From contig NZ_CP033043.1 in assembly GCF_003667825.1 (NCBI RefSeq), positions 3,474,001 to 3,538,000 of the forward strand: DNA of 64,000 bases, written 5' to 3'. This document shows, piece after piece, positions 9,536 to 18,374 of this stretch. Every line of letters starts with the position of its first letter. Position 1 is the stretch's first letter. The position numbers were made by a program, and so were the translations under genes. The stretch is from Metabacillus litoralis. Its GTDB lineage: Bacteria; Bacillota; Bacilli; Bacillales; Bacillaceae. The notes beneath the pieces are model-generated. The model worked only from the letters and a program-made list of their open reading frames with translations, did no database searches and was not told the origin of the DNA.

Positions 9536-10555
9536 TTAAAGAATCGGCAACATAATATAAAAACACGTTCCTTTACCTTTCACGCTATCAATATGTACCT
9601 CACCTTGATGCTGTTGTACAGTCGTGAATACTTGTGTTAATCCCATTCCTGTTCCATCTGGCTTTGAAGAGAAAAACGGTGTTCCAACTAGTCTTATTTC
9701 TTCCTTCTTCATTCCTACTCCAGTATCAGATATCACAATATGAACCACCTGATCTTTCACAAAATGTTTAATCGTTATTTTCCCTTCACCTTCGATTGCT
9801 TCGATTGCATTTTTGATTAAGTTAAAAAATGCTTTTACAAGGATATTCTTCTTTCCCATAAACACTTGTTGTCTATCCTTAAAATCTGTATGAATCTCTA
9901 TATTATATAACCGTTCCTGAAACATAAAAACAATCGAATCAAGCTCTTGGCACAAACGGATTGGCACACGAGCCTCATCTATTAAGTCCGGCTTCGAAAC
10001 CTGCAATAGATTGTTAAGTGTAGATAACGCCTTATCTAACTCGCTTTCGATTGTTTCTAAATAGTTATGCTCTACTTGTTCCTTTAGTAGCTGGGTAAAC
10101 CCCTTTACAGCAGTAAGCGGATTTCTCACTTCATGTGCTATTCCTGCGGAAATTTGTCCGATTGAAGCCAGTTTATCATTATGTGATAATAGCTTTTCCG
10201 CTAGTTTTTGTTTTGTTATATCTCGTATGTAAATCAAAGCCAGCGTTTTATCAGAGAGATCATATGGGATAGCTTTTATTTCAACATCAATGATTTCTTT
10301 TGTATATGTTACTAACTTCTGTTCCATTGCCTCAGCTGTTTCATGAAAGCTAAATACTCTGTTTAACCTTTGACTGCATACTTCATGATAATCAGGATGA
10401 AGGAAATCTTTTAGATCCTTCAGTTTTTCAGGTTCACAATTAAATAGCTGAAGAGACGTTTGATTATAATAGACTATTTTTCTATTTTGATCTAACAATA
10501 AGATACCGCTTAACGCCTGGTCTACTATTTTCTGAAAATCAATGTGATTGGTCAT
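9536..10555 (-). CDS. Soluble PAS sensor histidine kinase
   Basis: 339 residues with no membrane segment. An N-terminal PAS domain (about 8-118) precedes HisKA and HATPase_c domains. The phospho-acceptor box is AHEVRNPLTAV (His near 138). The N box FFNLIKNAIEAI and glycine boxes DTGVGM and GTGMGL are intact, so it should be an active autokinase. The layout matches the Bacillus sporulation-kinase/KinE group, but no response regulator lies beside it, as is usual for phosphorelay kinases. The partner regulator and stimulus are unknown. Confidence 0.88.
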   Translation of the reverse strand: MTNHIDFQKIVDQALSGILLLDQNRKIVYYNQTSLQLFNCEPEKLKDLKDFLHPDYHEVCSQRLNRVFSFHETAEAMEQKLVTYTKEIIDVEIKAIPYDLSDKTLALIYIRDITKQKLAEKLLSHNDKLASIGQISAGIAHEVRNPLTAVKGFTQLLKEQVEHNYLETIESELDKALSTLNNLLQVSKPDLIDEARVPIRLCQELDSIVFMFQERLYNIEIHTDFKDRQQVFMGKKNILVKAFFNLIKNAIEAIEGEGKITIKHFVKDQVVHIVISDTGVGMKKEEIRLVGTPFFSSKPDGTGMGLTQVFTTVQQHQGEVHIDSVKGKGTCFYIMLPIL

Positions 10556-10698
10556 TGTAGGTTCCTCATGAGTGTTTTCCTTTTATTGTATAGTAAATAG
10601 CATAAAAATTCAGCAAATAATACACAAAAAAACACTCACCATTAGAAAAAGGAAAGCGCTATTAGTTCAAATTTTATTTTCCTCTATAAGTCTTGTCA

Positions 10699-10911
10699 TC
10701 AAAGTAATTTTTGCGTCTTCTTAATCTCTTTATGATTCATGCCGCGATTTTTCATTTCCCATTTCACTAAAGATAGGTACATCTTAATTTCAATCACTCT
10801 ATTCAGATCATAAAAAGATCCTCTACTTTTATGTACTTTTAATTGTTTCTTATATTTTAAATACATACAAGATAATTCATTATTATTAATTGTACTTAGC
10901 TCTGGTCCCAT
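10699..10911 (-). CDS. Small basic protein, unknown
   Basis: 70 residues from ATG MGPELSTIN. The frame opens 11 codons further upstream, but only the inner ATG has a ribosome-like site (AGGGTG). The product is lysine-rich and predicted helical, with no membrane segment and no cysteine cluster. I do not recognise the family. It stands alone between the kinase and a chemoreceptor. Being an AT-rich short frame, it may not be real. Confidence 0.45.
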   Translation of the reverse strand: MGPELSTINNNELSCMYLKYKKQLKVHKSRGSFYDLNRVIEIKMYLSLVKWEMKNRGMNHKEIKKTQKLL

Positions 10912-11001
10912 CCACTTCACCCTATAGAAAAATTCCTTTCTCATTATGAGCGAAGAATGGTTTTAATTCAAGAGATTTATTCTTTATTTTTTCAAAGAAG
11001 A

Positions 11002-11036
11002 AAAACCCTACATAAAAGTAAGGTTTTTAATTTTTT
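11002..11036 (-). terminator. Terminator of chemoreceptor gene
   Basis: Minus-strand stem AAAACCTTAC / GTAGGGTTTT with a short AT loop and a T-run. It lies directly after the stop of the upstream receptor gene. Confidence 0.65.
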
Positions 11037-13090
11037 CATATTTTAAACTTTCCTATTAACTCCATCAATTCCTCAGCCATATTTGTTAGAGAAACAGCTG
11101 AAGAAGAGATTTCCTGCATGGATGCTAGTTGCTCCTCTGTTGCAGCCGAAATATTTTGGGTACCTGAATTATTATCTTCTGACACTTGTTTAACCCGTTT
11201 AACAACTTGTACCATCTGTTCCATTCCATGGCTCAGTTGCTCAACGGAAGTCGAAACTCCAGTAATTTGATGATTTACTTCATCAACTGCAACTTGAATA
11301 TCACCAAAAGTTGTTCCTGCTTTGTTCACTATTCCAATGCCATCTCCTACTTCTGCTGTAACATTTTGCATGGAGTTCACAGCTCTAGACGTTTCTTCCT
11401 GAATTCTATTAATTAAATGACTAATTTGACTTGATGATTGAGATGATTGTTCTGCCAGCTTCCTTACTTCATCGGCAACAACCGCGAACCCTTTCCCTTG
11501 CTCACCAGCTCTTGCCGCTTCAATGGCTGCATTAAGCGCTAATAGATTTGTTTGATCCGCAATATCTGTTATCACTTTAGAAATTTCACCAATTTGATTA
11601 GAATAACTGCCCAGCTCTTCAATCACTTTTGATGTCTCAGATACTCTACCATGAATTGTATTCATCTGTGAGACTGCCGTTTGTATGGCTTTATTGCCAT
11701 CTGCTGCATTAGTTGATGTTTCATGAGCCTTTTTAGTTGCTCCTAGCGAACTTTCCGAGATATGTTGAGCGTATTCAAGCATTCTAGTAACAGTACGGTC
11801 TGTTTCATTCATTTCTTTAACCTGTTCATCAGTTCCTGCCGCAACTTCCTGAACTGTTGACGAAATATGTTCAGACGCATGACTCATCTGTTCTGCACTT
11901 GCCGTTAATTCTTCTGCAGAAGCTGCAACCTGTTGAGAATCAAAGGAAACCTTATGAAGAACCTCTCTTAAGTTCTCTGACATTTTGTTAAACGAGGTAG
12001 CCAGAGTTCCTATCTCATCTTTGGAGTTGACTTCAATCGTTTCACTAGTTAAATCTCCCAGAGCAATTTTTTGAGCATGTTCATTTATAGCTTCAAGAGG
12101 CTTGAAGCTTTTCCGAATAAATAAAATTAAGGCAGTAATTAGCACAAACGTTAGAATTAGAGATGATACAAGTGTTACATTTGCTGTATGGGATACGTTA
12201 CTTTGAACCTGTTCTAAAGATTCTTCAGCAATACTGGAATTTATGTAATAAGGAGTTGTATCAACCTGAGCAGATAACACATATCGGACAGAATCATTTA
12301 CAACAATCGGGTAAAAAATAGTAGCAGCTTTATCAGCTATATTTAGGGATGGCTTACTTGTTTCAGTCACCTTTTGAACATCTTGATTATTGATTTTTTC
12401 TCCCTTTTCCCACAAAGATTCTTGACCATCATTCAGGTTTTCAGTTAGGACAAGACCTGAGGAGTCTATTAAATATAGAGCTTCAACTCCATTTCCCTCT
12501 TGAAGGTAGTGAGTAAGAGAATCCTCAAATAACTCAGCATTTAATGCCGCCTCAATAATTCCTTTATTATCTAAACGTGGAATAGCTGTGAATTTAAAAA
12601 TTTCACCCGTTTCTAGTTTTAGCATTAGTGGTCCATCTATTAAGCTAGATTCTCCAGATAAAATTTGTCCGTATATACTGACCATTGAAACAAGATTAAG
12701 TCCTAATGAAGCTTCCTCCGTGGAGCGTATAAATTCCCCTTTCGCATCTGTTAAATAAAGATCTGTCATGCCAGTCTGCTTAGCAATTTCCCCAAGATCC
12801 TCATTAGTCAGGACTTTAGTAGCATCCATTTGTTGTAATGTGTATGCAGCATTCAAAATATTTTTATCCACTTCTTTTTCCAACGCTACTATGTGATTGG
12901 ATATTTGAGCCGCTAACTCATTTAAGTTTTCAGTTACATGCTTTTCTGAGTTAGCATGTAACTCCGTGATTACGTCATCAGTTTGTTTCTTCAACTGAGC
13001 TGTTTCAACCCATTGTATAATGCTGTTTGTCGCTATTAACAAAATAATGAACAAACTGGTTAGACTAATTAATTTCCTTTTTAAAGACAT
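11036..13090 (-). CDS. Methyl-accepting chemotaxis protein with Cache-type sensor
   Basis: About 684 residues from [10 protein letters not shown]. The frame extends 28 codons upstream, but this ATG has AGGGAGAG 8 bases before it and places the first membrane helix (about 7-24) at the N-terminus. An outside region of ~260 residues with double-Cache character ([20 protein letters not shown]) precedes TM2 (about 300-322), HAMP and the signalling domain. [19 protein letters not shown] is intact. It should feed the CheA pathway. The ligand is unknown; Cache receptors commonly bind small organic molecules. It is the second chemoreceptor in 6 kb. Confidence 0.92.
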   Translation of the reverse strand: MSLKRKLISLTSLFIILLIATNSIIQWVETAQLKKQTDDVITELHANSEKHVTENLNELAAQISNHIVALEKEVDKNILNAAYTLQQMDATKVLTNEDLGEIAKQTGMTDLYLTDAKGEFIRSTEEASLGLNLVSMVSIYGQILSGESSLIDGPLMLKLETGEIFKFTAIPRLDNKGIIEAALNAELFEDSLTHYLQEGNGVEALYLIDSSGLVLTENLNDGQESLWEKGEKINNQDVQKVTETSKPSLNIADKAATIFYPIVVNDSVRYVLSAQVDTTPYYINSSIAEESLEQVQSNVSHTANVTLVSSLILTFVLITALILFIRKSFKPLEAINEHAQKIALGDLTSETIEVNSKDEIGTLATSFNKMSENLREVLHKVSFDSQQVAASAEELTASAEQMSHASEHISSTVQEVAAGTDEQVKEMNETDRTVTRMLEYAQHISESSLGATKKAHETSTNAADGNKAIQTAVSQMNTIHGRVSETSKVIEELGSYSNQIGEISKVITDIADQTNLLALNAAIEAARAGEQGKGFAVVADEVRKLAEQSSQSSSQISHLINRIQEETSRAVNSMQNVTAEVGDGIGIVNKAGTTFGDIQVAVDEVNHQITGVSTSVEQLSHGMEQMVQVVKRVKQVSEDNNSGTQNISAATEEQLASMQEISSSAVSLTNMAEELMELIGKFKI

Positions 13091-13235
13091 CCTGTCACTC
13101 TCCCTAATTGTTAAAATTTTTCTATATCTAAATAGTAATAGGAATTTATACCCAAGAAATTTAACACAGTACATTCTTAATGTAAAGGTCCCTCAACAAT
13201 AATTAGTACTTTCAACAGATTAATATCCACCTTTA

Positions 13236-13736
13236 TTGACTGTAATTGGAGGAAAAGTCATCGAATAGATTGCTGAAAGTGGAATTCGAGCATTATCTGG
13301 AAAAGTCATGATGGATAAAGGTGATGATAATCCCCTGTCATTACAAGAGATAACGGAGAAATCAATTAGAGAAAGTGTAGGCTTTCTAGAAAAAGGCGTA
13401 ACCGCGATGGATGCACATACTGTTTTTAAAATGGCTACAATCGGAGGCGCAAAGGCTGTTGGAATGGAAGATGAAATTGGGAGTATTGAAATTGGAAAAA
13501 AAGCAGATCTAGCTATCTTAAACTTAAAAGACTTTCATACCTACCCATCCTATGGAGTAGATCCCATCTCAAGAATTGTTTATTCCGCAACAAGTGCTGA
13601 TGTAGAAACTACTCTTATTAATGGCAAGATTGTAATGGAAAATGGTTGTTTAAAAACTGTTAATAAGAGATTAGTATTGGATGAAGCAAATAATTCAATA
13701 CGAAGATTATTAAGTCGAGCTTCTATTAAATGCTGA
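13236..13736 (+). pseudogene. Collapsed amidohydrolase (deaminase family) pseudogene
   Basis: The 142-codon frame from 13308 matches only pieces of a ~440-residue amidohydrolase of the guanine/MTA-SAH deaminase type. GKVMMDKG and ITEKSIRESV come from the middle and lead directly into FKMATIGGAKAVGMEDEIG and IGKKADLAILNL, which are C-terminal. The ~150-200 residues between, with the metal His and Asp, are missing. Upstream in the same frame TVIGGKVIE resembles the family N-terminus, followed by TAG at 13266-13268, then IAESGIRALSGK. So at least two internal deletions and a stop are visible. No ribosome site is seen at 13308. It is a degraded remnant, not a small enzyme. Confidence 0.8.
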
Positions 13737-13744
13737 CAAAATTA

Positions 13745-13776
13745 GGGGCTATGATCCGGATAGGTCTTAGCCCTTC
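13745..13776. terminator. Imperfect hairpin, probable terminator
   Basis: AGGGGCTATGATCC pairs imperfectly with GGATAGGTCTTAGCCCT. On the minus strand it follows the carbonic-anhydrase-like gene and leads into TAATTTTG. Confidence 0.45.
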
Positions 13777-13783
13777 TTCTAGT

Positions 13784-14269
13784 CTAAGAAACCATTTCAA
13801 TATGATTTGTCTTCGTATCCACAACAACTCCATGAACTGCAATAGATTTTGGAAGAAGGGGATGCATTTGTACCAGATTCATATTTTTCTTAATGATTGT
13901 TTCCATATTGTTCTCCCCTGCTAACCACTTTATAACATCCCCGCCCCCAACTTGAAGATAATTTAGTGTGGAAAGAATGTCTGTATTCACTCCTTTTTCC
14001 CTCATTCGAGTTAGAAGCTCTTCTTCATTAAGAATGAAATCATTCCTGCCCTTTTCTCCAATAAAATAAATTTCTTCTATATGCTCGGATAAAACGGCCA
14101 TGATGATTGAGCGAATCAAGCAGCTATATGTTTGAGATAATTCGGCGTTATAACTAGAAAGTATAATCATTTCTTCTTGCTCTCTCTTTGTAATGCTTTG
14201 ATAGATAGGGTGTAACGAACTGTTAAAACCAGTAATAATTAACACCTTTTCCTTCCTCTTCATCATCAT
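13784..14269 (-). CDS. Beta-carbonic-anhydrase-like protein lacking zinc ligands
   Basis: 161 residues. The C-terminal third (GGGDVIKWLAGENNMETII, then HPLLPKSIAVHGVVVDT) follows beta-carbonic-anhydrase sequence. The CxDSR motif is ITGFNSSLHP, losing Cys, Asp and Arg, and the HxxC motif is GEKGRNDF, losing both His and Cys. So no zinc site and no hydratase activity are expected. It starts at the first of three ATGs, 9 bp after the SbtA-type gene stop, with AGGAGG overlapping that junction, so it is co-translated with the bicarbonate transporter. A regulatory or binding role beside the transporter, comparable in position to SbtB of cyanobacteria, is my inference. Confidence 0.7.
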   Translation of the reverse strand: MMMKRKEKVLIITGFNSSLHPIYQSITKREQEEMIILSSYNAELSQTYSCLIRSIIMAVLSEHIEEIYFIGEKGRNDFILNEEELLTRMREKGVNTDILSTLNYLQVGGGDVIKWLAGENNMETIIKKNMNLVQMHPLLPKSIAVHGVVVDTKTNHIEMVS

Positions 14270-14278
14270 TAAATCCTC

Positions 14279-15289
14279 CTAAATTTGTACCATCTGTGAT
14301 AATTGATAATAAAACGGAATACCAACTATTAAATTTAATGGAAACGTTACACCTAAAGATAAGCCTAAATAAATAGAAGGATTTGCTTCTGGAACTGATG
14401 CTTTCAATGCCGCAGGTGCTGCAATATAAGAGGCACTTCCCGCTAAAACACCCATTAAGGTTGTTCCGCCTAACGAAAGTCCTATCAAGCTACCAAGCAA
14501 AACACCTAACATTCCAAAACATAATGGAGTGATTAATCCGAAAAACAATAACTTAATGCCATGTTTTTTTACTTCTGGTAGTCGCTGACCTGCAACTATT
14601 CCCATATTTAATAGGAAAAGGATAAGAACACTGTTATATAAATCCATAAATAATGGTTTAACCGCTGGAACTGCCTGTTCACCAAGTACTACACCGATGC
14701 CCAAACTTCCAAGCAAAAGAAAGATACTTTTCCCAAAAATACTTTCTCTTAGCACTTCCTTATCAATCATTCTGACAGATAAAGGCACAATCCCAATTCC
14801 CTGTGACGATAAGCTCGGAGATGAGTCTTTTTTCTCTATTATTTTTAATAGAAAAATAGAAACTAAAATTGCCGGACTTTCCATAATCACAACCATTGCA
14901 TTCATAAATCCCTCATAAGAAGTTCCATTTTTCTCAAGAAAAGAAATGGCAGCCCCATATGTCACAATACTAATTGACCCATATGTTGCAGCTAACCCTA
15001 TTGCGTTTTTTAAGTCTAATTTCATAAGTCTACCAATCATCAGCGTGATAATTGGAATTAAAATACCTAGAAATAAGGTTGCCATAATCGGTTTAATAAC
15101 TGACCCAATCGTATAATGAGATAATTCAATTCCTCCCTTTATCCCTATGGCAATTAATAAATAAATACTCAACGCTTCACTTAATCCACTCGGAAATTTC
15201 AAATCTGATTTTACGATTGCTGCTAAAATTCCTAGTACAAAAAATAGCACAACCGGCGAAAGTAAATTTTGTATGATAATATCTGACAT
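14279..15289 (-). CDS. SbtA-type sodium-dependent bicarbonate transporter
   Basis: 336 residues, almost wholly hydrophobic with about ten membrane segments, and glycine-rich helices in two related halves (around SISIVTYGAAISFLE and GSASYIAAPAALKASVP). This is the Sbt_1 (DUF897) family, whose cyanobacterial member SbtA imports bicarbonate with sodium. The central hydrophilic loop (EKKDSSPSLSSQG) is short. The ribosome site is GGGGGAG. It sits between an MpsC-family gene and a carbonic-anhydrase-like gene, which supports inorganic-carbon uptake. A terminator-like hairpin lies in its leader. Transport of another anion is possible but less likely given the context. Confidence 0.82.
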   Translation of the reverse strand: MSDIIIQNLLSPVVLFFVLGILAAIVKSDLKFPSGLSEALSIYLLIAIGIKGGIELSHYTIGSVIKPIMATLFLGILIPIITLMIGRLMKLDLKNAIGLAATYGSISIVTYGAAISFLEKNGTSYEGFMNAMVVIMESPAILVSIFLLKIIEKKDSSPSLSSQGIGIVPLSVRMIDKEVLRESIFGKSIFLLLGSLGIGVVLGEQAVPAVKPLFMDLYNSVLILFLLNMGIVAGQRLPEVKKHGIKLLFFGLITPLCFGMLGVLLGSLIGLSLGGTTLMGVLAGSASYIAAPAALKASVPEANPSIYLGLSLGVTFPLNLIVGIPFYYQLSQMVQI

Positions 15290-15316
15290 CCTCTTCTCCC
15301 CCTTTTCGTCATTCTA

Positions 15317-15378
15317 ATAAAAAAACCGACAACTTAAGGGAAATGGTATGGCCCATTTCATCTTAAAATTGCCGGTTT
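15317..15378 (-). promoter_or_regulatory. Terminator-like leader hairpin before SbtA-type gene
   Basis: Minus strand: AAACCGGCAA pairs with TTGTCGGTTT, a second block GAAATGG/CCATTTC closes a short loop, and TTTTTT follows. It ends about 28 bases before the ATG and is followed by ATTAG like the hairpin before the MpsC gene. It could be a simple mpsC terminator or an attenuator controlling read-through into the transporter. Confidence 0.65.
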
Positions 15379-15421
15379 CCTTTCAACTAAGCTACATGCT
15401 TTTTTGAATGACTCCCACTAT

Positions 15422-15787
15422 TTATTTCTCAAAAGTTTCCTCAAGATTACGATTCAGCTTGAACAGCATCATTCGTTCACCTGTTACGGTGCTAACATCT
15501 GTGTGAAAGCTTTTTATTTTTTCTCCAGTAATAGTAAATATGATTTCACCTAATGTTTCGATCCCTGACTCGACTAAATCGGAACGAGTTCTCTTAATCG
15601 ATTGCATTCCTTCCTTTGTTTTACAAAGGGTGATCTCTGCTGGTGCCAACACTCCTCTTAAATTCACAATAATCATGTCCCGTAATATATCTGTTTTCAC
15701 AGAAACGGAACCACGCCCAAGAAAGTCCTTTTCCCACTGTGTTAACGCCCTACTTATTTCAGATTCGATGAAACCCTTTGACTTCAT
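15422..15787 (-). CDS. MpsC-family (DUF2294) protein
   Basis: 121 residues, soluble. The pattern (ISRALTQWEKDFLGRGSVS, VKTDILRDMIIVNLRGVL, then a C-terminal VSTVTGERMMLF) is that of DUF2294, now named MpsC after the staphylococcal MpsABC set in which MpsAB is a dissolved-inorganic-carbon pump. Bacillus YbcI belongs here, as I recall. No MpsA/B (DabA/B) gene is in the window; its partner here is an SbtA-type transporter. It is the first gene of the operon, with a promoter near 15991-16019 and a terminator-like hairpin in its leader. Molecular role is unknown. Confidence 0.8.
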   Translation of the reverse strand: MKSKGFIESEISRALTQWEKDFLGRGSVSVKTDILRDMIIVNLRGVLAPAEITLCKTKEGMQSIKRTRSDLVESGIETLGEIIFTITGEKIKSFHTDVSTVTGERMMLFKLNRNLEETFEK

Positions 15788-15806
15788 ATTTCCACCTTCT
15801 TCCTAA

Positions 15807-15862
15807 TAAAAAAATCGGTATACTCCCTAACATCGTCATCTTGTTAAGAAATATACCGATTT
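15807..15862 (-). promoter_or_regulatory. Terminator-like leader hairpin before MpsC-family gene
   Basis: Minus strand: AAATCGGTATA (15862-15852) pairs perfectly with TATACCGATTT (15822-15812). An inner stem TTAACA/TGTTAG is present, and a run of seven T follows. It lies downstream of the probable promoter and 20-25 bases before the ATG, the arrangement expected of an attenuator. Confidence 0.7.
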
Positions 15863-15990
15863 ATCTTCACCTTAGATCAAATGAATAGGTTCATGTCTTT
15901 TTCATATAATCAATACATTTATTAATCATATGCTAAAGCAATTCCTTCATTTAGAACAAGTTGGATCTATCGGAAATTAAATTTATATAT

Positions 15991-16019
15991 AATTTACTGG
16001 TATCTGACCAAAAAGTCAA
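15991..16019 (-). promoter_or_regulatory. Probable promoter with internal dyad for the carbon operon
   Basis: Minus strand TTGACT (16019-16014), 17-base spacer, TAAATT (15996-15991). The spacer contains TGGT-cagat-ACCA as read on this strand, a dyad that could be an operator. About 200 nt of leader would precede the MpsC start. The -10 is a weak match. Confidence 0.5.
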
Positions 16020-16092
16020 TACATTTTTTTACGAATGATTAAGATTAAGTGTACATAATCGAGCTTGAAAGAAACCTTAATCATGTTAAAAA

Positions 16093-17031
16093 CTATTTTT
16101 CAAACGGAAGTACACGGTCCTGCTCAAGTCCATAGCCATCAATAAAAATACGATCTTTATAGATCTCAATGATTGAATAAGTGTTTGTGTCAGCAGTTTC
16201 AAGCATTCCTTTAAGATTCACATAATGAATGCCATTTTTTTCACCATAATTGCCTGCATGATTATGCCCATTAAAATAAGCAACAACATTTCCAGAGGAC
16301 TCAAGCTCTTTGATTACAGCTTCATCGTTCCAAATATTATGTGAATTCTCTGGATAAACTGGCATATGGGAAAATACAATGACTTTTTCATTTGCTTTTT
16401 TAGCCTTTTTAAGGACATTTTTCAACCAATCTAATTGTTCTTCACTAATTCCGCCGTTCCATGTTTGTGCATTAATATCACCTTTTGCCTTGATTGAATC
16501 ATACATTTCTTGAGCCTGCTGGTACTTTTCAGATCCTTTTGGATTTGCATAAAAACTAAGATCATTTGAATCAAGTACAATGAAACGCCAATTTTTTTGC
16601 TTAAAATCATAATACTGATTTTTCATACCAAGTCGTTCAACAATTGTATCTGAGGGCTCAGGAAAATCATGATTTCCTAAAACATGATATTTCTTTCCTT
16701 CAATCATCTCATATACTGGCAAAATTTGATCAAAACTCGACATATCCCGATCGATTAAATCTCCAAGCTGAATGGTAAAGCGTAGTTTACGTTCATTAAA
16801 CGTTTGGGCCGCATCTGCAAGCTTCTCCAATGAATTTCGGTAGTATTTTGTTCCTGATGGATCACAATCACAATATTGGGCGTCAGGGACAACACCAAAC
16901 TCAATTTTAGGCTTGTCTACATTCTTGGCAAAAGTTGAACCTGGATACATTGCAAAAATACCAGCAGTTAACACTAACACTGAGCTTAGCCCTTTAATCG
17001 CTCCTTTAAACCCTTTGTTACCTTTCTTCAT
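16093..17031 (-). CDS. Secreted calcineurin-like metallophosphoesterase
   Basis: About 312 residues from MKKGNKGFKG. The frame opens 30 codons earlier, but AAGGAGA 9 bases before this ATG and the signal peptide it creates decide the start. Signal peptide about 1-36 ends in TFA-K. Metal motifs in order: VPDAQY, QLGDLIDRD, LGNHDFP, FSHMP, NGHNHAGNY, the full dinuclear-metal set. The pattern resembles the Mn-dependent ADP-ribose/CDP-alcohol diphosphatase group, so an extracellular nucleotide or phosphodiester substrate is likely. It stands alone. Confidence 0.87.
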   Translation of the reverse strand: MKKGNKGFKGAIKGLSSVLVLTAGIFAMYPGSTFAKNVDKPKIEFGVVPDAQYCDCDPSGTKYYRNSLEKLADAAQTFNERKLRFTIQLGDLIDRDMSSFDQILPVYEMIEGKKYHVLGNHDFPEPSDTIVERLGMKNQYYDFKQKNWRFIVLDSNDLSFYANPKGSEKYQQAQEMYDSIKAKGDINAQTWNGGISEEQLDWLKNVLKKAKKANEKVIVFSHMPVYPENSHNIWNDEAVIKELESSGNVVAYFNGHNHAGNYGEKNGIHYVNLKGMLETADTNTYSIIEIYKDRIFIDGYGLEQDRVLPFEK

Positions 17032-17235
17032 TTTACTAGATTCTCCTTTCAAAATGGTTATGAATTCCAATTTCACTCCTATCATAACTAAATATTTTTG
17101 AAAGAAGCTAAAGTTAATCAAATCTTTATTGAGTCTTTAAATTTTTACATACCCGACAAACAAATGTAAATTTATGTATGAAGAAAGACACTTTCACTTT
17201 GGTTTTAATAGGATAATAGGTGTACGATTTATAAC

Positions 17236-17267
17236 AAAAAAAGCCGCTCTTCACTCGAAGAACAGCT
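17236..17267 (-). terminator. Terminator of CDF gene
   Basis: Minus strand AGCTGTTCTTC-gagt-GAAGAGCGGCT followed by seven T. It lies immediately after the transporter stop. Confidence 0.85.
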
Positions 17268-17271
17268 CCCA

Positions 17272-18141
17272 TTAATTCGGTTCAACATGAATATGAACAT
17301 CATGCACACCGTATTCAATAATCATCATTTTTTCAACCATTGTCGCAATATCATGAGCCTTCGTAATATTCAATGAGGAGTTAACAAGAATTACCACATC
17401 TATCACTTCATTGTTTCCGTAATTTCTCCCCTTTATTTGCTTAATCCCCTTTACTCCATCTACCTTTAAAATAACTTCCTGATACAAGCGTAATTTATCT
17501 TGATCAAATCCGTCTGAAAGTTCATGTGAAGATTGCCTAAAAATGTCCCAAGCTGTTTTACATATTATTATGCCAACAATAATGGCAGTAACCGTATCTA
17601 ACCACGGCATATTTAGTTGAGAACCAATGATCCCAACGGCAGCCCCAATACTGACCCAAGCATCTGATAAATTGTCCTTTGCTGCAGCCATCACGGCACT
17701 ACTATTAATGTTTTCAGCTAATCTTTTGTTATAACGATAAACAAAATACATCACGAGTGCAGAGAACATTCCTACATATGCAGCGATCACATCTGGTGAT
17801 TCTTTTTCACCTTGGAAAATAGACAACATACCATCAAACAACACTTGCACCCCTACTGCTGCCATAATAAAGGAAGCCAGCATCGAGGCAATTGTCTCAC
17901 TTTTCCAGTGTCCATAACCATGATCCTCATCAGGAGGTCTTTGTGAAAGCTTAAGACCAATGAGAACGGCAATAGACGCGATCACATCCGTTGAATTGTT
18001 CAATCCATCTGCTTTCAACGCATCCGAGTTACTTATGTATCCAATGACAAGCTTTAAAACCGATAAACATATATATGCAACGATGCTAATAATAGCACCA
18101 CGTTCGCCAAGTTTTAGGTTCCGATATTTTTCTTCTTCCAT
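17272..18141 (-). CDS. Cation diffusion facilitator, probable manganese efflux
   Basis: 289 residues, six membrane segments and a C-terminal cytoplasmic domain ending VHDVHIHVEPN. The metal-site motifs are NNSTD in TM2 and DNLSD in TM5, the N/DxxxD pairs of Mn-type CDFs rather than the HxxxD of zinc CDFs. This fits the Bacillus MneP/MneS group that exports Mn(II) with proton exchange. The start is the ATG with AGGAGG six bases upstream. No riboswitch or MntR box is obvious in the ~230-bp upstream region. Confidence 0.85.
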   Translation of the reverse strand: MEEEKYRNLKLGERGAIISIVAYICLSVLKLVIGYISNSDALKADGLNNSTDVIASIAVLIGLKLSQRPPDEDHGYGHWKSETIASMLASFIMAAVGVQVLFDGMLSIFQGEKESPDVIAAYVGMFSALVMYFVYRYNKRLAENINSSAVMAAAKDNLSDAWVSIGAAVGIIGSQLNMPWLDTVTAIIVGIIICKTAWDIFRQSSHELSDGFDQDKLRLYQEVILKVDGVKGIKQIKGRNYGNNEVIDVVILVNSSLNITKAHDIATMVEKMMIIEYGVHDVHIHVEPN

Positions 18142-18284
18142 CACAAACCTCCTTATCGCCTTTCATATCATAGCAACAACAAATCGGGTGGGTCTAGAGC
18201 AACCTTTTTGCCTGCTTTTATATAAATATGAAGGGCGAAAGAATGTTGAGTGGAGGAAATTTAAATGGATTGAGAAAACAATAT

Positions 18285-18305
18285 TTTAAGGTTGAATTAA
18301 GGTTC
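18285..18305 (+). promoter_or_regulatory. Response-regulator-type direct repeat before lipoprotein gene
   Basis: TTTAAGGTTG (18285-18294) and ATTAAGGTTC (18296-18305), 11 bp apart. CATAAT follows 6 bases later as -10. It is the same element as at 7711-7731. Confidence 0.7.
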
Positions 18306-18374
18306 GTCTATCATAATAAATCTTGCAAAACCAACAAGCACTCTAACAATAAATAATAGAAAGGAATATGCCAA

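Noticed and set aside
10651..10664. GGAAAGCGCTATTA as a cre site
   Set aside because: Two mismatches at fixed positions, and the genes beside it are not carbon-related.
13088..13104. CCTGTCACTCTCCC as a fourth copy of the 28-bp repeat
   Set aside because: Only about 13 bases match and the AAGTTTGTC half is missing; it is probably just the ribosome-site region of the chemoreceptor gene.
13308..13736. 142-residue frame as a functional small enzyme
   Set aside because: It joins non-adjacent parts of an amidohydrolase, lacks metal ligands and has no ribosome site; called a pseudogene.
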